Assembly (NCBI GenBank): GCA_029202985.1 | Contig: CP119316.1 | Span: 1,364,001-1,428,000 of the forward strand | Direction: 5' to 3' | DNA length: 64,000 nt | Source of the DNA: Candidatus Andeanibacterium colombiense | Lineage (GTDB): Bacteria > Pseudomonadota > Alphaproteobacteria > Sphingomonadales > Sphingomonadaceae | Shown: one piece after another, positions 8,302-16,911 of the stretch | How the letters are laid out: each line of letters opens with the position of its first letter | How positions within the stretch are numbered: position 1 is the first letter of the stretch | Program-made: the position numbers and the translations under genes | The notes under the pieces: model-generated | Seen by the model: the letters and a program-made list of their open reading frames with translations, nothing else | What the model was told of the DNA's origin: nothing | Database searches by the model: none

Positions 8302-9066
8302 ATGGAGAAGCAGACTGCAGGCATTGTGTATCTGGTCGGCGCCGGTCCGGGCGATCCGGACCTGCTGACCCTGCGCGCCGCGCGGCTGCTCGGCGAAGCC
8401 AGGCTGGTCGTGCATGACGGGCTGGTCGATCCCAAGGTGCTCCAACTCGCGCACGAGGACGCAAAGCTGGTCTCGGTCGCCAAGAGCCGCGCGAACCACA
8501 CGATGCCGCAGGAAGAAATCAACGCGCTGCTGGTGCGCGAGGCGCTTGCCGGCCGGGACGTGGTGCGGCTCAAGGGCGGCGATCCGCTGATCTTCGGCCG
8601 CGGCGGCGAAGAGGCGGAGGCCTGCCGTGCGGCCGGCGTGGCGGTCGAGATCGTCCCCGGGATCAGCGCCGCGAGCGGCGCGGCCGCGGCGGCACAGATT
8701 CCGCTGACCCACCGCGAGGGCGCGAGCATCGTCAGCTTCGTTGCCGGCCAGTGCAAGGGGCTGAGCGAACAGGATTGGGCCGGACTTGCCGGCAAGGGCC
8801 GCACATTGGTGATCTATATGGGCGTGAAGACCGCGCCGATGATCGCCGAGAAATTGATGGGCGACGGGCTCGCCCCGGATGTCCCGGTCGCGGTGGTCGA
8901 GAATGCGAACCGCGCCGAGATGCGCGTGCTGCGCGCGCCATTGGCCGGGCTGCCCGATCTCGTCATCGCCCGGAAGGTGAAGAGCCCGGCGCTCATCATC
9001 ATCGGCGAAGTCACCGCGCGGGAAGACGCGACATTGAAGCAACTGGCGCTGGAGGCCCAAGAGTGA
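8302..9066 (+). CDS. cobA: Uroporphyrinogen-III C-methyltransferase (SUMT)
   Basis: A 254-residue enzyme that methylates uroporphyrinogen III twice with SAM to give precorrin-2, the first step toward siroheme. The family signatures are VGAGPGDPDLLTLRA at residue 12 and onward, and VRLKGGDPLIFGRGGEE. It is the single-domain type, without the CysG dehydrogenase/chelatase half. Its place at the head of the cysI/cysH genes shows that its product feeds the siroheme of the sulfite reductase two genes downstream. ATG 8302 follows a weak ribosome site; the next gene begins inside its stop codon (GTGA). Confidence 0.9.
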   Translation: MEKQTAGIVYLVGAGPGDPDLLTLRAARLLGEARLVVHDGLVDPKVLQLAHEDAKLVSVAKSRANHTMPQEEINALLVREALAGRDVVRLKGGDPLIFGRGGEEAEACRAAGVAVEIVPGISAASGAAAAAQIPLTHREGASIVSFVAGQCKGLSEQDWAGLAGKGRTLVIYMGVKTAPMIAEKLMGDGLAPDVPVAVVENANRAEMRVLRAPLAGLPDLVIARKVKSPALIIIGEVTAREDATLKQLALEAQE

Positions 9067-9374
9067 GCGGCACCATGAAGATACTGACCGGCAACGATCT
9101 CAAGACCGGTGAGGTGACCTGGTGGACCGGGCAGGACTGGTCGCTCCACGTGAACGACGCGGTCGATGTCGGCGATGAGGCCGAGTCCATCCTCGCGCGC
9201 GAGGAAGCCGAGCGCCGGGTCAATTCCTCCTACGCGATCGACGCGACCCGCGAGGCCGACGGCGGCATCCGCCCGGGTCATATCAAGGACCGTATCCGCG
9301 CGCTCGGCCCGACCGTGCGCCCCGACCTTACTCTCAAGCCGGCCGATCCCGACGCCGGCAACTGGGTGATCTGA
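9063..9374 (+). CDS. DUF2849 domain protein
   Basis: A 103-residue soluble protein of a conserved alphaproteobacterial family with no assigned reaction. It contains TGEVTWWTGQDWS and an acidic middle rich in Glu and Asp. It is consistently found between the siroheme methyltransferase and the sulfite reductase in this class, so a helper role in sulfite reduction is likely, for example in electron transfer or siroheme loading, but unproven. GTG 9063 is chosen because GGAGG lies 7 bases upstream and the 4-base overlap fits the operon; ATG 9075 is an alternative. The stop overlaps the cysI start. Confidence 0.8.
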   Translation: MSGTMKILTGNDLKTGEVTWWTGQDWSLHVNDAVDVGDEAESILAREEAERRVNSSYAIDATREADGGIRPGHIKDRIRALGPTVRPDLTLKPADPDAGNWVI

Positions 9375-11005
9375 TGTACAAGTACGATTCTTACGACCAG
9401 GCGATGGTCGATACCCGCGTCGAGGAATTCCGCGACCAGACCCGCCGTCGGCTCGACGGCACCTTGTCCGAAGAGAAGTTCCGCCCGCTGCGGCTGCAGA
9501 ACGGGCTCTATCTCCAGCTCCATGCCTATATGCTCCGGGTCGCGGTGCCCTATGGCACGCTCAATTCCGCGCAGATGCATGTGCTGGCCGACATCGCGGA
9601 CAAGTACGACCGCGGCTATGGCCATTTCACAACCCGCCAGAACATCCAGTACAACTGGATCAAGCTGGAAGACACGCCCGACATCCTCGCCGATCTGGCG
9701 AAGGTCGAGATGCATGCGATCCAGACCAGCGGCAATTGCATCCGTAACATCAGCTCCGACCAGTTCGCGGGCGCCGCGGCGGACGAGTTGATCGATCCGC
9801 GACCCTATGCCGAGCTGCTGCGCCAGTGGTCGAGCTTCCACCCCGAATTCCTGACCCTGCCGCGCAAATTCAAGATCGCGGTGATCGCGTCGCAGACCGA
9901 CCGCGCGGCGATGAAATTGCACGATATCGGCATCCGCATCGTCAAGAACGCGGCTGGCGAGATCGGCGCGGCCTTCTACGTCGGCGGCGGCATGGGCCGC
10001 ACCCCGATGATCGCACCGCTGATCCGCGAATTCGTGCCGCTGGACCAGCTGATCACCTATTCCGAGGCGTGCCTGCGGGTCTACAACCGCTACGGCCGGC
10101 GCGACAACAAGTACAAGGCGCGGATCAAGATCCTTGTCCATGAGCTGGGCAGGGACGAATACATCCGCCAGGTCGAGGAAGAATTCGCGCATCTGCTGAC
10201 GCTCGACATCGAGCCGCCGATCGCCGAGCTGGAGCGGATCAAGGCCCACTTCGCCGATCCGGCCTTCGCAGCTGGCGCGGACGATCTCGACCTGTCCGAT
10301 CCCGATTTCGCATTGTGGGTGCAGCGTAACACCGCGGCGCACAAGCAGCCCGGTTATACGATCGCGAACATCAGCCTGAAGCCGGTCGGCGGCATTCCAG
10401 GCGACGCGTCCGCAGCCCAGATTCACGTGATGGCCGAGCTCGCGAAGGACTACAGCTTCGACGAATTGCGCGTGACCCATGCGCAGAACATCGTGCTGCC
10501 GCATGTTCGCAAGGCCGATCTCTACACGCTGTGGCAGAAGCTCGATGCGGCAGGGCTCGGTGCGCCGAACCTCGACACGATCGAGGACATCATTGCGTGC
10601 CCGGGGCTCGATTACTGCAGCCTCGCGAATGCACGCTCGATCCCGGTCGCACAGAAGATCGCGGAGCGCTTCGCCGCCAACGGCCAGACCGGCACGCTCG
10701 GCGAGCTGAAGCTCAAGATCAGCGGCTGCATCAACGCCTGCGGGCACCACCATGCGGGCCATATCGGCATCCTCGGCGTCGACAAGAAAGGCACCGAAAA
10801 CTACCAGCTGCTGCTCGGCGGCTCGGAGGGTGACGACACTTCGCTCGGCAAGATCACCGGCCCCGGTTTCGACGAGGACGGGATCGTCGATGCGGTCGAA
10901 AAGGCGACCAACGTCTATCTCGCGCGGAAGCAGGATGGCGAACGCTTCCTCGACACCTATCGCCGGATCGGCATGGAGCCGTTCAAGGAGGCCCTCTATG
11001 CTTGA
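9374..11005 (+). CDS. cysI: Sulfite reductase hemoprotein (nitrite/sulfite reductase family)
   Basis: A 543-residue siroheme/[4Fe-4S] enzyme reducing sulfite to sulfide with six electrons. The cluster ligands are visible as Cys409-X5-Cys415 (ACPGLDYC) and Cys452-X3-Cys456 (SGCINACG). Two ferredoxin-like repeats are present: the first carries FTTRQNIQYNW and the second LRVTHAQNIVLP. No CysJ flavoprotein gene is adjacent, so the electron donor is probably ferredoxin or another protein, as in many alphaproteobacteria. A ferredoxin nitrite reductase is the main alternative, but the APS reductase just downstream makes the sulfite role much more likely. Confidence 0.9.
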   Translation: MYKYDSYDQAMVDTRVEEFRDQTRRRLDGTLSEEKFRPLRLQNGLYLQLHAYMLRVAVPYGTLNSAQMHVLADIADKYDRGYGHFTTRQNIQYNWIKLEDTPDILADLAKVEMHAIQTSGNCIRNISSDQFAGAAADELIDPRPYAELLRQWSSFHPEFLTLPRKFKIAVIASQTDRAAMKLHDIGIRIVKNAAGEIGAAFYVGGGMGRTPMIAPLIREFVPLDQLITYSEACLRVYNRYGRRDNKYKARIKILVHELGRDEYIRQVEEEFAHLLTLDIEPPIAELERIKAHFADPAFAAGADDLDLSDPDFALWVQRNTAAHKQPGYTIANISLKPVGGIPGDASAAQIHVMAELAKDYSFDELRVTHAQNIVLPHVRKADLYTLWQKLDAAGLGAPNLDTIEDIIACPGLDYCSLANARSIPVAQKIAERFAANGQTGTLGELKLKISGCINACGHHHAGHIGILGVDKKGTENYQLLLGGSEGDDTSLGKITGPGFDEDGIVDAVEKATNVYLARKQDGERFLDTYRRIGMEPFKEALYA

Positions 11006-11432
11006 TAGCCTGCGCTTCCGCGACGACGAGCCGGCCGATGTTTCGGCGGTGACGGTCGACGCCTTCCTCGACCAGACCAATGCCGCCGCGGTGCGGATCG
11101 AGCCGGGCGACGATGCCAGGCTGCTCCTGCCGTTCCTTGAGCAGCTGCGGCTGGTCGAAGTGAACTTTCCCTCCTTCGGCGACGGGCGCGGCTATTCCTC
11201 CGCGCGGATCTTGCGCGAAGCCGGCTACCAGGGCGAACTCCGCGCGGTGGGCGATGTCGCAGTCGATCAGCTCGGCCATTACCGGCGCTGCGGCTTCGAC
11301 AGCTTCGTGCCCGACAAACCATTCAACCCCCAAGACGCGCAGGCTGCGCTCGACCGCTGGCCTTACGTCTACCAGGCGGCCGCGGATGTGCGGGCGCCGA
11401 TCTGGAAATTGCGCCATGGCGACCAAGGCTAA
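10998..11432 (+). CDS. DUF934 domain protein (sulfite reduction-associated)
   Basis: 144 residues of the DUF934 family. They include LEQLRLVEVNFPSFGDGRGY and a C-terminal RRCGFDSF segment, both typical of the family. It overlaps cysI by 8 bases and cysH by 17, so it is translated as part of the same operon. In proteobacteria the family nearly always accompanies ferredoxin-type cysI and is thought to assist sulfite reductase. The sequence shows no cofactor motif. A function as electron-transfer or assembly partner is inference from neighbourhood. Confidence 0.85.
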   Translation: MLDSLRFRDDEPADVSAVTVDAFLDQTNAAAVRIEPGDDARLLLPFLEQLRLVEVNFPSFGDGRGYSSARILREAGYQGELRAVGDVAVDQLGHYRRCGFDSFVPDKPFNPQDAQAALDRWPYVYQAAADVRAPIWKLRHGDQG

Positions 11433-12225
11433 CACCGTGTCCTCCCGTCCCCTGGACCGGATCGATACCGGCCCGCGTTTCAGCGAGGCCGATGCGATCC
11501 GTCTCAACCGGATGTTCCGCGGCCAGGACACGCGCGAGATGCTCGGCAACGTGCTGCAGGACAATCTGCTGGGCGACGTCGCGATCGTGTCGAGCTTCGG
11601 CGCCGAGAGCGCGGTATTGCTGCATCTGATCGCGCAATTCGACAAGACCATCCCGGTGCTGTTCCTCGATACCGAGAAGCACTTTCCCGAGACCATCGCC
11701 TATCGCGACGAACTTATCGCCCATATCGGCCTGACCGATCTGCGCATCCTGACGCCCGATCCCGAGGAGCTGGGCAAGAAGGACGAGGCCGGGCTGCGCT
11801 GGAGCTGGGATCCCGACGGATGCTGCGAGATCCGCAAGGTCAAGCCGCTGGCGAGGGCGCTCGCCGGTTTCGACACCTCGATCACCGGGCGCAAGGCGTT
11901 CCAGGCGAACACCCGCTCGCAGCTGCCGCGCTTCGAGATCGACCGGACCGACGAGCAGGGCCGGCTCAAGTTCAACCCGCTGATCGATTGGACCGCCGCG
12001 GATATCGAGGCCTACATGGCCGAGCACGATCTGCCGCGCCATCCGCTGGTCGCGGAAGGTTATCCGTCGATCGGCTGCTCGCCCTGCACCCACAAGGTCG
12101 CGCCGGGCGAAGACCCGCGCTCGGGCCGCTGGAAGGGCTGGGACAAGACCGAATGCGGCATCCATTCGCCCAACAATCCGGACGCCTATCGCATCCCGCC
12201 CGAAGGGTTCGATCCGGGGGTGTAA
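11416..12225 (+). CDS. cysH: Assimilatory adenylyl-sulfate (APS) reductase
   Basis: A 269-residue PAPS/APS reductase family enzyme. The four cysteines Cys136-Cys137 (GCCEIRK) and Cys221-X2-Cys224 (GCSPC) bind a [4Fe-4S] cluster, which marks the APS-using type; the PAPS-only enterobacterial enzyme lacks them. The catalytic Cys247 sits in ECGIH. The nucleotide-binding loop SSFGAESAVLLHL is near residue 55. It makes sulfite for the sulfite reductase upstream. The ATG at 11416 lies inside the DUF934 gene and gives the usual family length. It is the last gene of the operon; no sulfate adenylyltransferase gene is in view. Confidence 0.92.
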   Translation: MATKANTVSSRPLDRIDTGPRFSEADAIRLNRMFRGQDTREMLGNVLQDNLLGDVAIVSSFGAESAVLLHLIAQFDKTIPVLFLDTEKHFPETIAYRDELIAHIGLTDLRILTPDPEELGKKDEAGLRWSWDPDGCCEIRKVKPLARALAGFDTSITGRKAFQANTRSQLPRFEIDRTDEQGRLKFNPLIDWTAADIEAYMAEHDLPRHPLVAEGYPSIGCSPCTHKVAPGEDPRSGRWKGWDKTECGIHSPNNPDAYRIPPEGFDPGV

Positions 12226-12359
12226 TCCGTTCGCTCAGCGAATCGGCGCCTTTATTGGTAAACAACTAAAAAGCGGTGCTATTTCGAGAAGATTACTCCA
12301 CGATTCCGCATCACAGCTTTGCCGCAAATGCGAAACAGGGTAAAAATCTGTTCGTATCT

Positions 12360-12368
12360 TGTGGATAG
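12360..12368 (-). promoter_or_regulatory. DnaA-box-like site upstream of mipZ
   Basis: TGTGGATAG on the plus strand reads CTATCCACA on the minus strand, one mismatch from the consensus DnaA box TTATCCACA. It lies 35 bases before the mipZ start. A GATTC (GANTC, CcrM methylation) site is at 12302-12306, and the surrounding 180-base gap is comparatively AT-rich. One near-match alone is weak evidence. Confidence 0.35.
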
Positions 12369-12403
12369 CGAGTCGCGCATGGCGCGGAATCGGGGGTGGT
12401 GCA

Positions 12404-13411
12404 GTGTTTAATTTCGCGAATTCGAACGAACCGCCCAACGGCCGCGGCGGCGAGTGGGACGCGGAGCGGCTCTACGACGGGGAGCATCCTTCGGTCACCC
12501 TGCGCGCGGTCTGCTCGCGGCTACGGCCCAAGGCGCACGTGATCGTGTTCGCGAATGAGAAGGGCGGCGTCGGCAAGTCCACCCTCGCGTTCCACACCGC
12601 GGTTGCGCTGGCCCATGCCGGCTACAAGATGCTGGCGATCGATCTCGACCGGCGCCAGTGCTCGCTCGACACGGCGTTCGTCAACCGCGATGCAACCGCG
12701 CGCAGCCTGCAGGTCGATATCCCCCGCGCGCGCCATATCGTGCTCGAAAAGCAGAGCGGCGCGCTGTTGAGCCAGGAAATCACCCGCGTCGGCTCGCAAT
12801 GCGACGTGATCGTGATCGACGTCGCCGGCCACGATTCCGCGATCGCCCGCTATGCGATCGCAATGGCCGACACGCTGGTGACCCCGGTCAACAGTTCGGC
12901 GGTCGATCTCGACTTGATGGGGAAGTTCAGCCCGGTAACCAAACGCCTGAAAAAACCCGGCCATTTCGCGCGGATGGTCAACGATCTGCGCGAGGAGCGG
13001 GCGCGGCTCGATCTGCCGGCGCTCGATTGGGTGGTGGTGAAGAACCGCGTGCGCAGCACCGAAGTGCGTCAGCAGGCCTGGGTCGACAATGCGCTGGGGC
13101 AGCTTGCGCCCAAGATCGGCATCCGCCTGGGCGGCAGCTTCAGCGAGCGGGTCGCCTACCGCGAGTTGTTCCCGTTCGGCCTGACCCATCTCGACCTCCG
13201 GCTCATCCCCGGCCTCGGCAGCGCCCGCGCCTCGGCTGGCGAGGAAATCCGCGCGCTCGTCGCCGATCTCGCGCTGCCCGAACCGGGCGGCGAGGGGCAG
13301 GCCAGCCAGCAGCCGAAATCCTGGGTGATCCGCGAAGCCTCGCGCGCCTATGGCGCGTCGCTGCAGGCCCATATGCATCCGAAGGCGGCCGCGCTCGAAC
13401 AGGCCGGCTAG
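12404..13411 (+). CDS. mipZ: Division-plane positioning ATPase MipZ
   Basis: A 335-residue ParA/MinD-type ATPase. The deviant Walker A KGGVGKST spans residues 53-60 and is followed by AIDLDRRQCSLD; a second nucleotide site lies at VIVIDVAGHDSA. In alphaproteobacteria MipZ binds ParB at the origin and inhibits FtsZ polymerisation near the poles, so the ring forms at mid-cell. The N-terminal about 45 residues precede the usual core. GTG 12404 is favoured, with GGGGGTGG 6-10 bases upstream; an upstream TTG at 12359 is less likely. A ParA-family plasmid protein is the alternative, but the overall match is to MipZ. Confidence 0.88.
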   Translation: MFNFANSNEPPNGRGGEWDAERLYDGEHPSVTLRAVCSRLRPKAHVIVFANEKGGVGKSTLAFHTAVALAHAGYKMLAIDLDRRQCSLDTAFVNRDATARSLQVDIPRARHIVLEKQSGALLSQEITRVGSQCDVIVIDVAGHDSAIARYAIAMADTLVTPVNSSAVDLDLMGKFSPVTKRLKKPGHFARMVNDLREERARLDLPALDWVVVKNRVRSTEVRQQAWVDNALGQLAPKIGIRLGGSFSERVAYRELFPFGLTHLDLRLIPGLGSARASAGEEIRALVADLALPEPGGEGQASQQPKSWVIREASRAYGASLQAHMHPKAAALEQAG

Positions 13412-13418
13412 GCCGCCG

Positions 13419-14327
13419 CTACAGCCATTTGTTCTCGCGGTACCACGCAGCGGTTGCCCGCAGGCCCTCGCGCGTGTCGATCGCCGGGGTCCAGCGGGCG
13501 GCGGGCGGGCGCTTGCCCAACGCGCAGACCCAGTCCGGATGGCACATGTAGCTCACCCGGTCCGCGGTCAGCTTGGCCTTGTCCCGGCGGACGAAGCGGT
13601 CGAGCGCGGCGGCGCGCATCAACGTGGCGCGTGACAGGCGCGGCGCGAACGGCCGGCGGCCCATCGCCCAGCCGATCGCGCGGGCCATTTCCTGATGGTC
13701 CCAGCCGCCCTTATGCCCATCGTCGGGCTCGAAGATCTGGTGCGTCACATCTTCGCCGCCGGGCAGCAGCGCCAGCAGCAGCCGCGCGAGATCCGCGACA
13801 TGGATCAATGAGACGCGCCCTTCCTGCGGCACCGGCAGCACGCCCCAGCGGGCGGCGCGGAACAGGTCCAACATCTCCGTATCGCGCGGACCGAAGATTC
13901 CCGGCGGACGCACGATCGTCCAGTCCAGCCCCGAAGCCTTGACCATCTTCTCGGCCCGCCGCTTCGACGCGCCATAGGCGGACAACCGGGGCTCGCGCGC
14001 GGCGAGCGACGAGATATGGACGAAGCGCGGCACGCCCGCCTTCACCGCCGCTTCGACCACCGCCAGGGTGCCGGCGACGTTTCCCACCTCGAACCCGGCC
14101 GGATCGGGCGCGTTGACCACGCCCGCGAGATGGATCACCGCCTCTGCGCCCTTCGCAAGCTTCCTCAGCGCCTTGCGATCGGCCAGATCGCCGCGGACCC
14201 ACTCCACACCCTTGCGCGGCGGCTGTTCGCGCCGGGTAAGCGCGCGGACCGCGATTCCTTGGCGCCCGGCCTCATCCAGCAGTGCCTGTCCGACAAACCC
14301 GGTTGCGCCGGTAATCGCTATCGTCAC
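13419..14327 (-). CDS. NAD(P)-dependent epimerase/dehydratase (extended SDR, complex I NDUFA9-like)
   Basis: A 302-residue atypical SDR. The Rossmann motif TGATGFVG lies at residues 6-13, HLAGVVNAPDP in the middle, and YGASKRRAE with the catalytic Tyr and Lys further on. Members of this group include nucleotide-sugar modifiers and quinone or complex I-associated proteins; no substrate can be read from the sequence. The GTG start overlaps the proB stop by 4 bases, so it is translated from the obgE-proB-epimerase transcript. It converges on mipZ with only 7 bases between the stops. Confidence 0.8.
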   Translation of the reverse strand: MTIAITGATGFVGQALLDEAGRQGIAVRALTRREQPPRKGVEWVRGDLADRKALRKLAKGAEAVIHLAGVVNAPDPAGFEVGNVAGTLAVVEAAVKAGVPRFVHISSLAAREPRLSAYGASKRRAEKMVKASGLDWTIVRPPGIFGPRDTEMLDLFRAARWGVLPVPQEGRVSLIHVADLARLLLALLPGGEDVTHQIFEPDDGHKGGWDHQEMARAIGWAMGRRPFAPRLSRATLMRAAALDRFVRRDKAKLTADRVSYMCHPDWVCALGKRPPAARWTPAIDTREGLRATAAWYRENKWL

Positions 14328-15454
14328 AAGAGCACCAGCTGGTCGCGGTGGACCACCGCCGAACGCGGCGCATAGCCGAGCAGCGCGGCATGCTCGTCCG
14401 AGCGGGTGCCCCTGAGCTTCTCGCATTCGGCAGAGGAATATTCGGCCAGCCCGCGCGCGATCAGCCGGCCCGAGGGATCGTGGATCGCGACCGGGTCGCC
14501 CCGCTCGAACGTCCCGGCGATTTTGGTGATGCCGGTCGCGAGCAGGCTGCCGCCCTTGACCAGCGCCTTCGCGCAGCCGGCATCGACATCGAGCACGCCG
14601 AGCATCCGCATCCGCCCGCCGAGCCACGCCTTGCGCGCCGCATCCTTGCGCAGCGGCAGGAATACCGTGCCGACATTGTTGCCCAGCGCATGGGCGATCG
14701 GCCGGTCATGCGTGCCATTGATGATCGCCAGCGCAATCCCGGCGCGTTCGGCAATCTCGGCTGCCTGCAGCTTCGAAGTCATCCCGCCCGAGCCCATGCC
14801 CGAGCCGGAGCGATCGTCGGCCATCGCATAGACTTCCTCGGTCACGCCGCGCACCTGCGGCAGCAATTGCGCGCCAGGTTCCTTGGGGTTGCGATCGTAG
14901 AGCCCATCGATGTCGGACAGCAGCAGCACCGCTGTGGCATGGGCCGCCTGCGCCACACGTGCGGCAAGCCGGTCGTTGTCGCCGAAGCGGATTTCCTCGG
15001 TCGCGACGGAATCGTTCTCGTTCACCACCGGCACCGCGCCGGTCTTGAGCAACCGGCCCAGCGTCGCGGCGGCGTTGAGATAGCGGCGGCGATCCTCGAG
15101 ATCGTCCAGCGTCAGCAGCAATTGCGCGGCGACGATGCCGTGGCCGGCGAGCAGTTCGGACCACAATCCGGCGAGGCCGATCTGGCCGACCGCGGCTGCG
15201 GCCTGTGCATCGGCGAGGTTCGCGCGCCCGCCCTTTTCCAGCCCCAGCTTTGCCGCGCCGAGCGCGATCGCGCCCGAGCTTACCACGATGACCTGCTGCC
15301 CGCGCGCATGGGCCGCGGCGATTTCAGCCACCAGCAGCGCCAGCCACTCGCGGCGCGGCCTGCCGCCGCCGACCAGCAGCGCCGACCCGACCTTGATTAC
15401 AAGGCGGGGGCAAAGTGCGGCATCGGCAAGGTCGGCGAGATGGGCGATCGACAT
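14324..15454 (-). CDS. proB: Glutamate 5-kinase
   Basis: A 376-residue enzyme that phosphorylates glutamate with ATP in the first step of proline synthesis. The amino-acid-kinase core occupies about residues 15-260 (VIKVGSALLV, VSSGAIALG, VVNENDSV, DIDGLYDRNP). A C-terminal PUA domain, about 280-365, is present, as in E. coli ProB. It lies 67 bases downstream of obgE and overlaps the epimerase. proA is not adjacent; proC is 3 kb away on the same strand in a different group. Confidence 0.95.
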   Translation of the reverse strand: MSIAHLADLADAALCPRLVIKVGSALLVGGGRPRREWLALLVAEIAAAHARGQQVIVVSSGAIALGAAKLGLEKGGRANLADAQAAAAVGQIGLAGLWSELLAGHGIVAAQLLLTLDDLEDRRRYLNAAATLGRLLKTGAVPVVNENDSVATEEIRFGDNDRLAARVAQAAHATAVLLLSDIDGLYDRNPKEPGAQLLPQVRGVTEEVYAMADDRSGSGMGSGGMTSKLQAAEIAERAGIALAIINGTHDRPIAHALGNNVGTVFLPLRKDAARKAWLGGRMRMLGVLDVDAGCAKALVKGGSLLATGITKIAGTFERGDPVAIHDPSGRLIARGLAEYSSAECEKLRGTRSDEHAALLGYAPRSAVVHRDQLVLL

Positions 15455-15521
15455 GCCGCGCGCTTAGCCGGAGTGCGCGGGAATGAGAACCGTGTTCGTC
15501 GCAGCGGCGACTCCGTCCGGC

Positions 15522-16580
15522 TCAGAGCGGCGACCAGGGCTTCTCTTCGTCGAGATCCTCGACTTCGCCGGTCGGATGCTCGGTGACCGTCTTCGCCGGC
15601 AAATAGGAGAGCACCGCATCGAGCAGCTCCTCGATCCCCTCGCCGGTGGCGCCGGAGATCGGGAAAACGTTCGCGGCGCCCGCTTCCTTCAATTCCCGCG
15701 CAAAATCGCCCGCCAGTTCCGCATCGGCAAGGTCGATCTTGTTGAGCACGATCAGCCGCGGCTTGTCCTCCAGTCCGCTGCCATAGGCGTCGAGTTCCGC
15801 CTCTATGATCTGCATCGCCTCCGCCGGATCGACCCCGCCGATGTCGATCAGGTGGATCAGCACCCGGCAACGCTCGATATGGCCGAGAAAGCGGTCGCCG
15901 ATGCCGGCACCGTCGGCCGCGCCTTCGATCAGGCCGGGGATGTCCGCCAGCACGAATTCGCGGCCCTTGTGCCGTACCACGCCGAGTTTCGGGATAAGTG
16001 TGGTGAAAGCGTAATCGCCGACCTTGGCCTGCGCGTTCGATACTGCGTTGATAAACGTCGATTTGCCCGCGTTGGGCAGGCCGACCAGGCCGACATCGGC
16101 GAGCAGCTTCAGGCGCAACCAGACATACATTTCCTGCGTCGCTTCACCGGGCTGATGCTGGCGCGGGGCGCGGTTGGTGCTGGTCTTGTAGCTCGCGTTG
16201 CCGCGCCCGCCCAGGCCGCCTTCGAGCATGGTGACGCGCTGGCCGACTTCGGTCATATCGGCGAGCACGGTTTCGCCGTCCTCGTCGGAAATGATCTGCG
16301 TGCCCAACGGGACCTTGATCACCAGATCCGGCGCACCCGCGCCGGTCCGGTCCTGGCCCATGCCGTGTCCGCCGCGCTTGGCCTTGAAGTGCTGCGCGTA
16401 CCGGAAATCGATCAGCGTGTTGAGGCCGGCCACCGCCTCGAACACGATATCGCCGCCCTTGCCGCCATTACCGCCGTCGGGTCCACCATATTCGACATAC
16501 ATCTCCCGCCGGAAGCTGACCGCACCCGGCCCGCCCGCGCCGGAGCGAATGAAGATCTTGGCCTGGTCGAGGAAATGCAT
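15522..16580 (-). CDS. obgE: Obg/CgtA GTPase, ribosome-associated
   Basis: A 352-residue GTPase. The glycine-rich Obg fold fills residues 1-160 (repeated G-G turns such as GGPDGGNGGKGGD). The GTPase domain begins with GLPNAGKS (G1, 167-174) and continues with DIPGLIEGA (G3) and NKIDLAD (G4). It takes part in 50S subunit assembly and stringent-type growth control. The C-terminal region is short. obgE next to proB is a common arrangement in proteobacteria. The start ATG at 16580 gives the standard N-terminus MHFLDQAKIF. Confidence 0.95.
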   Translation of the reverse strand: MHFLDQAKIFIRSGAGGPGAVSFRREMYVEYGGPDGGNGGKGGDIVFEAVAGLNTLIDFRYAQHFKAKRGGHGMGQDRTGAGAPDLVIKVPLGTQIISDEDGETVLADMTEVGQRVTMLEGGLGGRGNASYKTSTNRAPRQHQPGEATQEMYVWLRLKLLADVGLVGLPNAGKSTFINAVSNAQAKVGDYAFTTLIPKLGVVRHKGREFVLADIPGLIEGAADGAGIGDRFLGHIERCRVLIHLIDIGGVDPAEAMQIIEAELDAYGSGLEDKPRLIVLNKIDLADAELAGDFARELKEAGAANVFPISGATGEGIEELLDAVLSYLPAKTVTEHPTGEVEDLDEEKPWSPL

Positions 16581-16743
16581 TCTTGTTCAGCCTCAATCGC
16601 CGGCGGGGCCATCCGGCCCCTTGGCTTCCACGCCATAGGGCGCGACGGCCAATTCGGCCTTGCGGTCGCCTTCTAGGCGACCGGAGTTGTCAACGCCACC
16701 TTTGCGCGGTTCGCAGGCCCCGATGGGGCAATTCGCAACACAC

Positions 16744-16819
<76 letters not shown>

Positions 16820-16911
16820 GTTCCAGTGCATACGCGCGGGCCCCATGCGATGGGCCAACCCGCGAGAGCGCGCCTCTTAGCGAAGAGGCAACGCCCGTGA
16901 AAGCGCTAATT

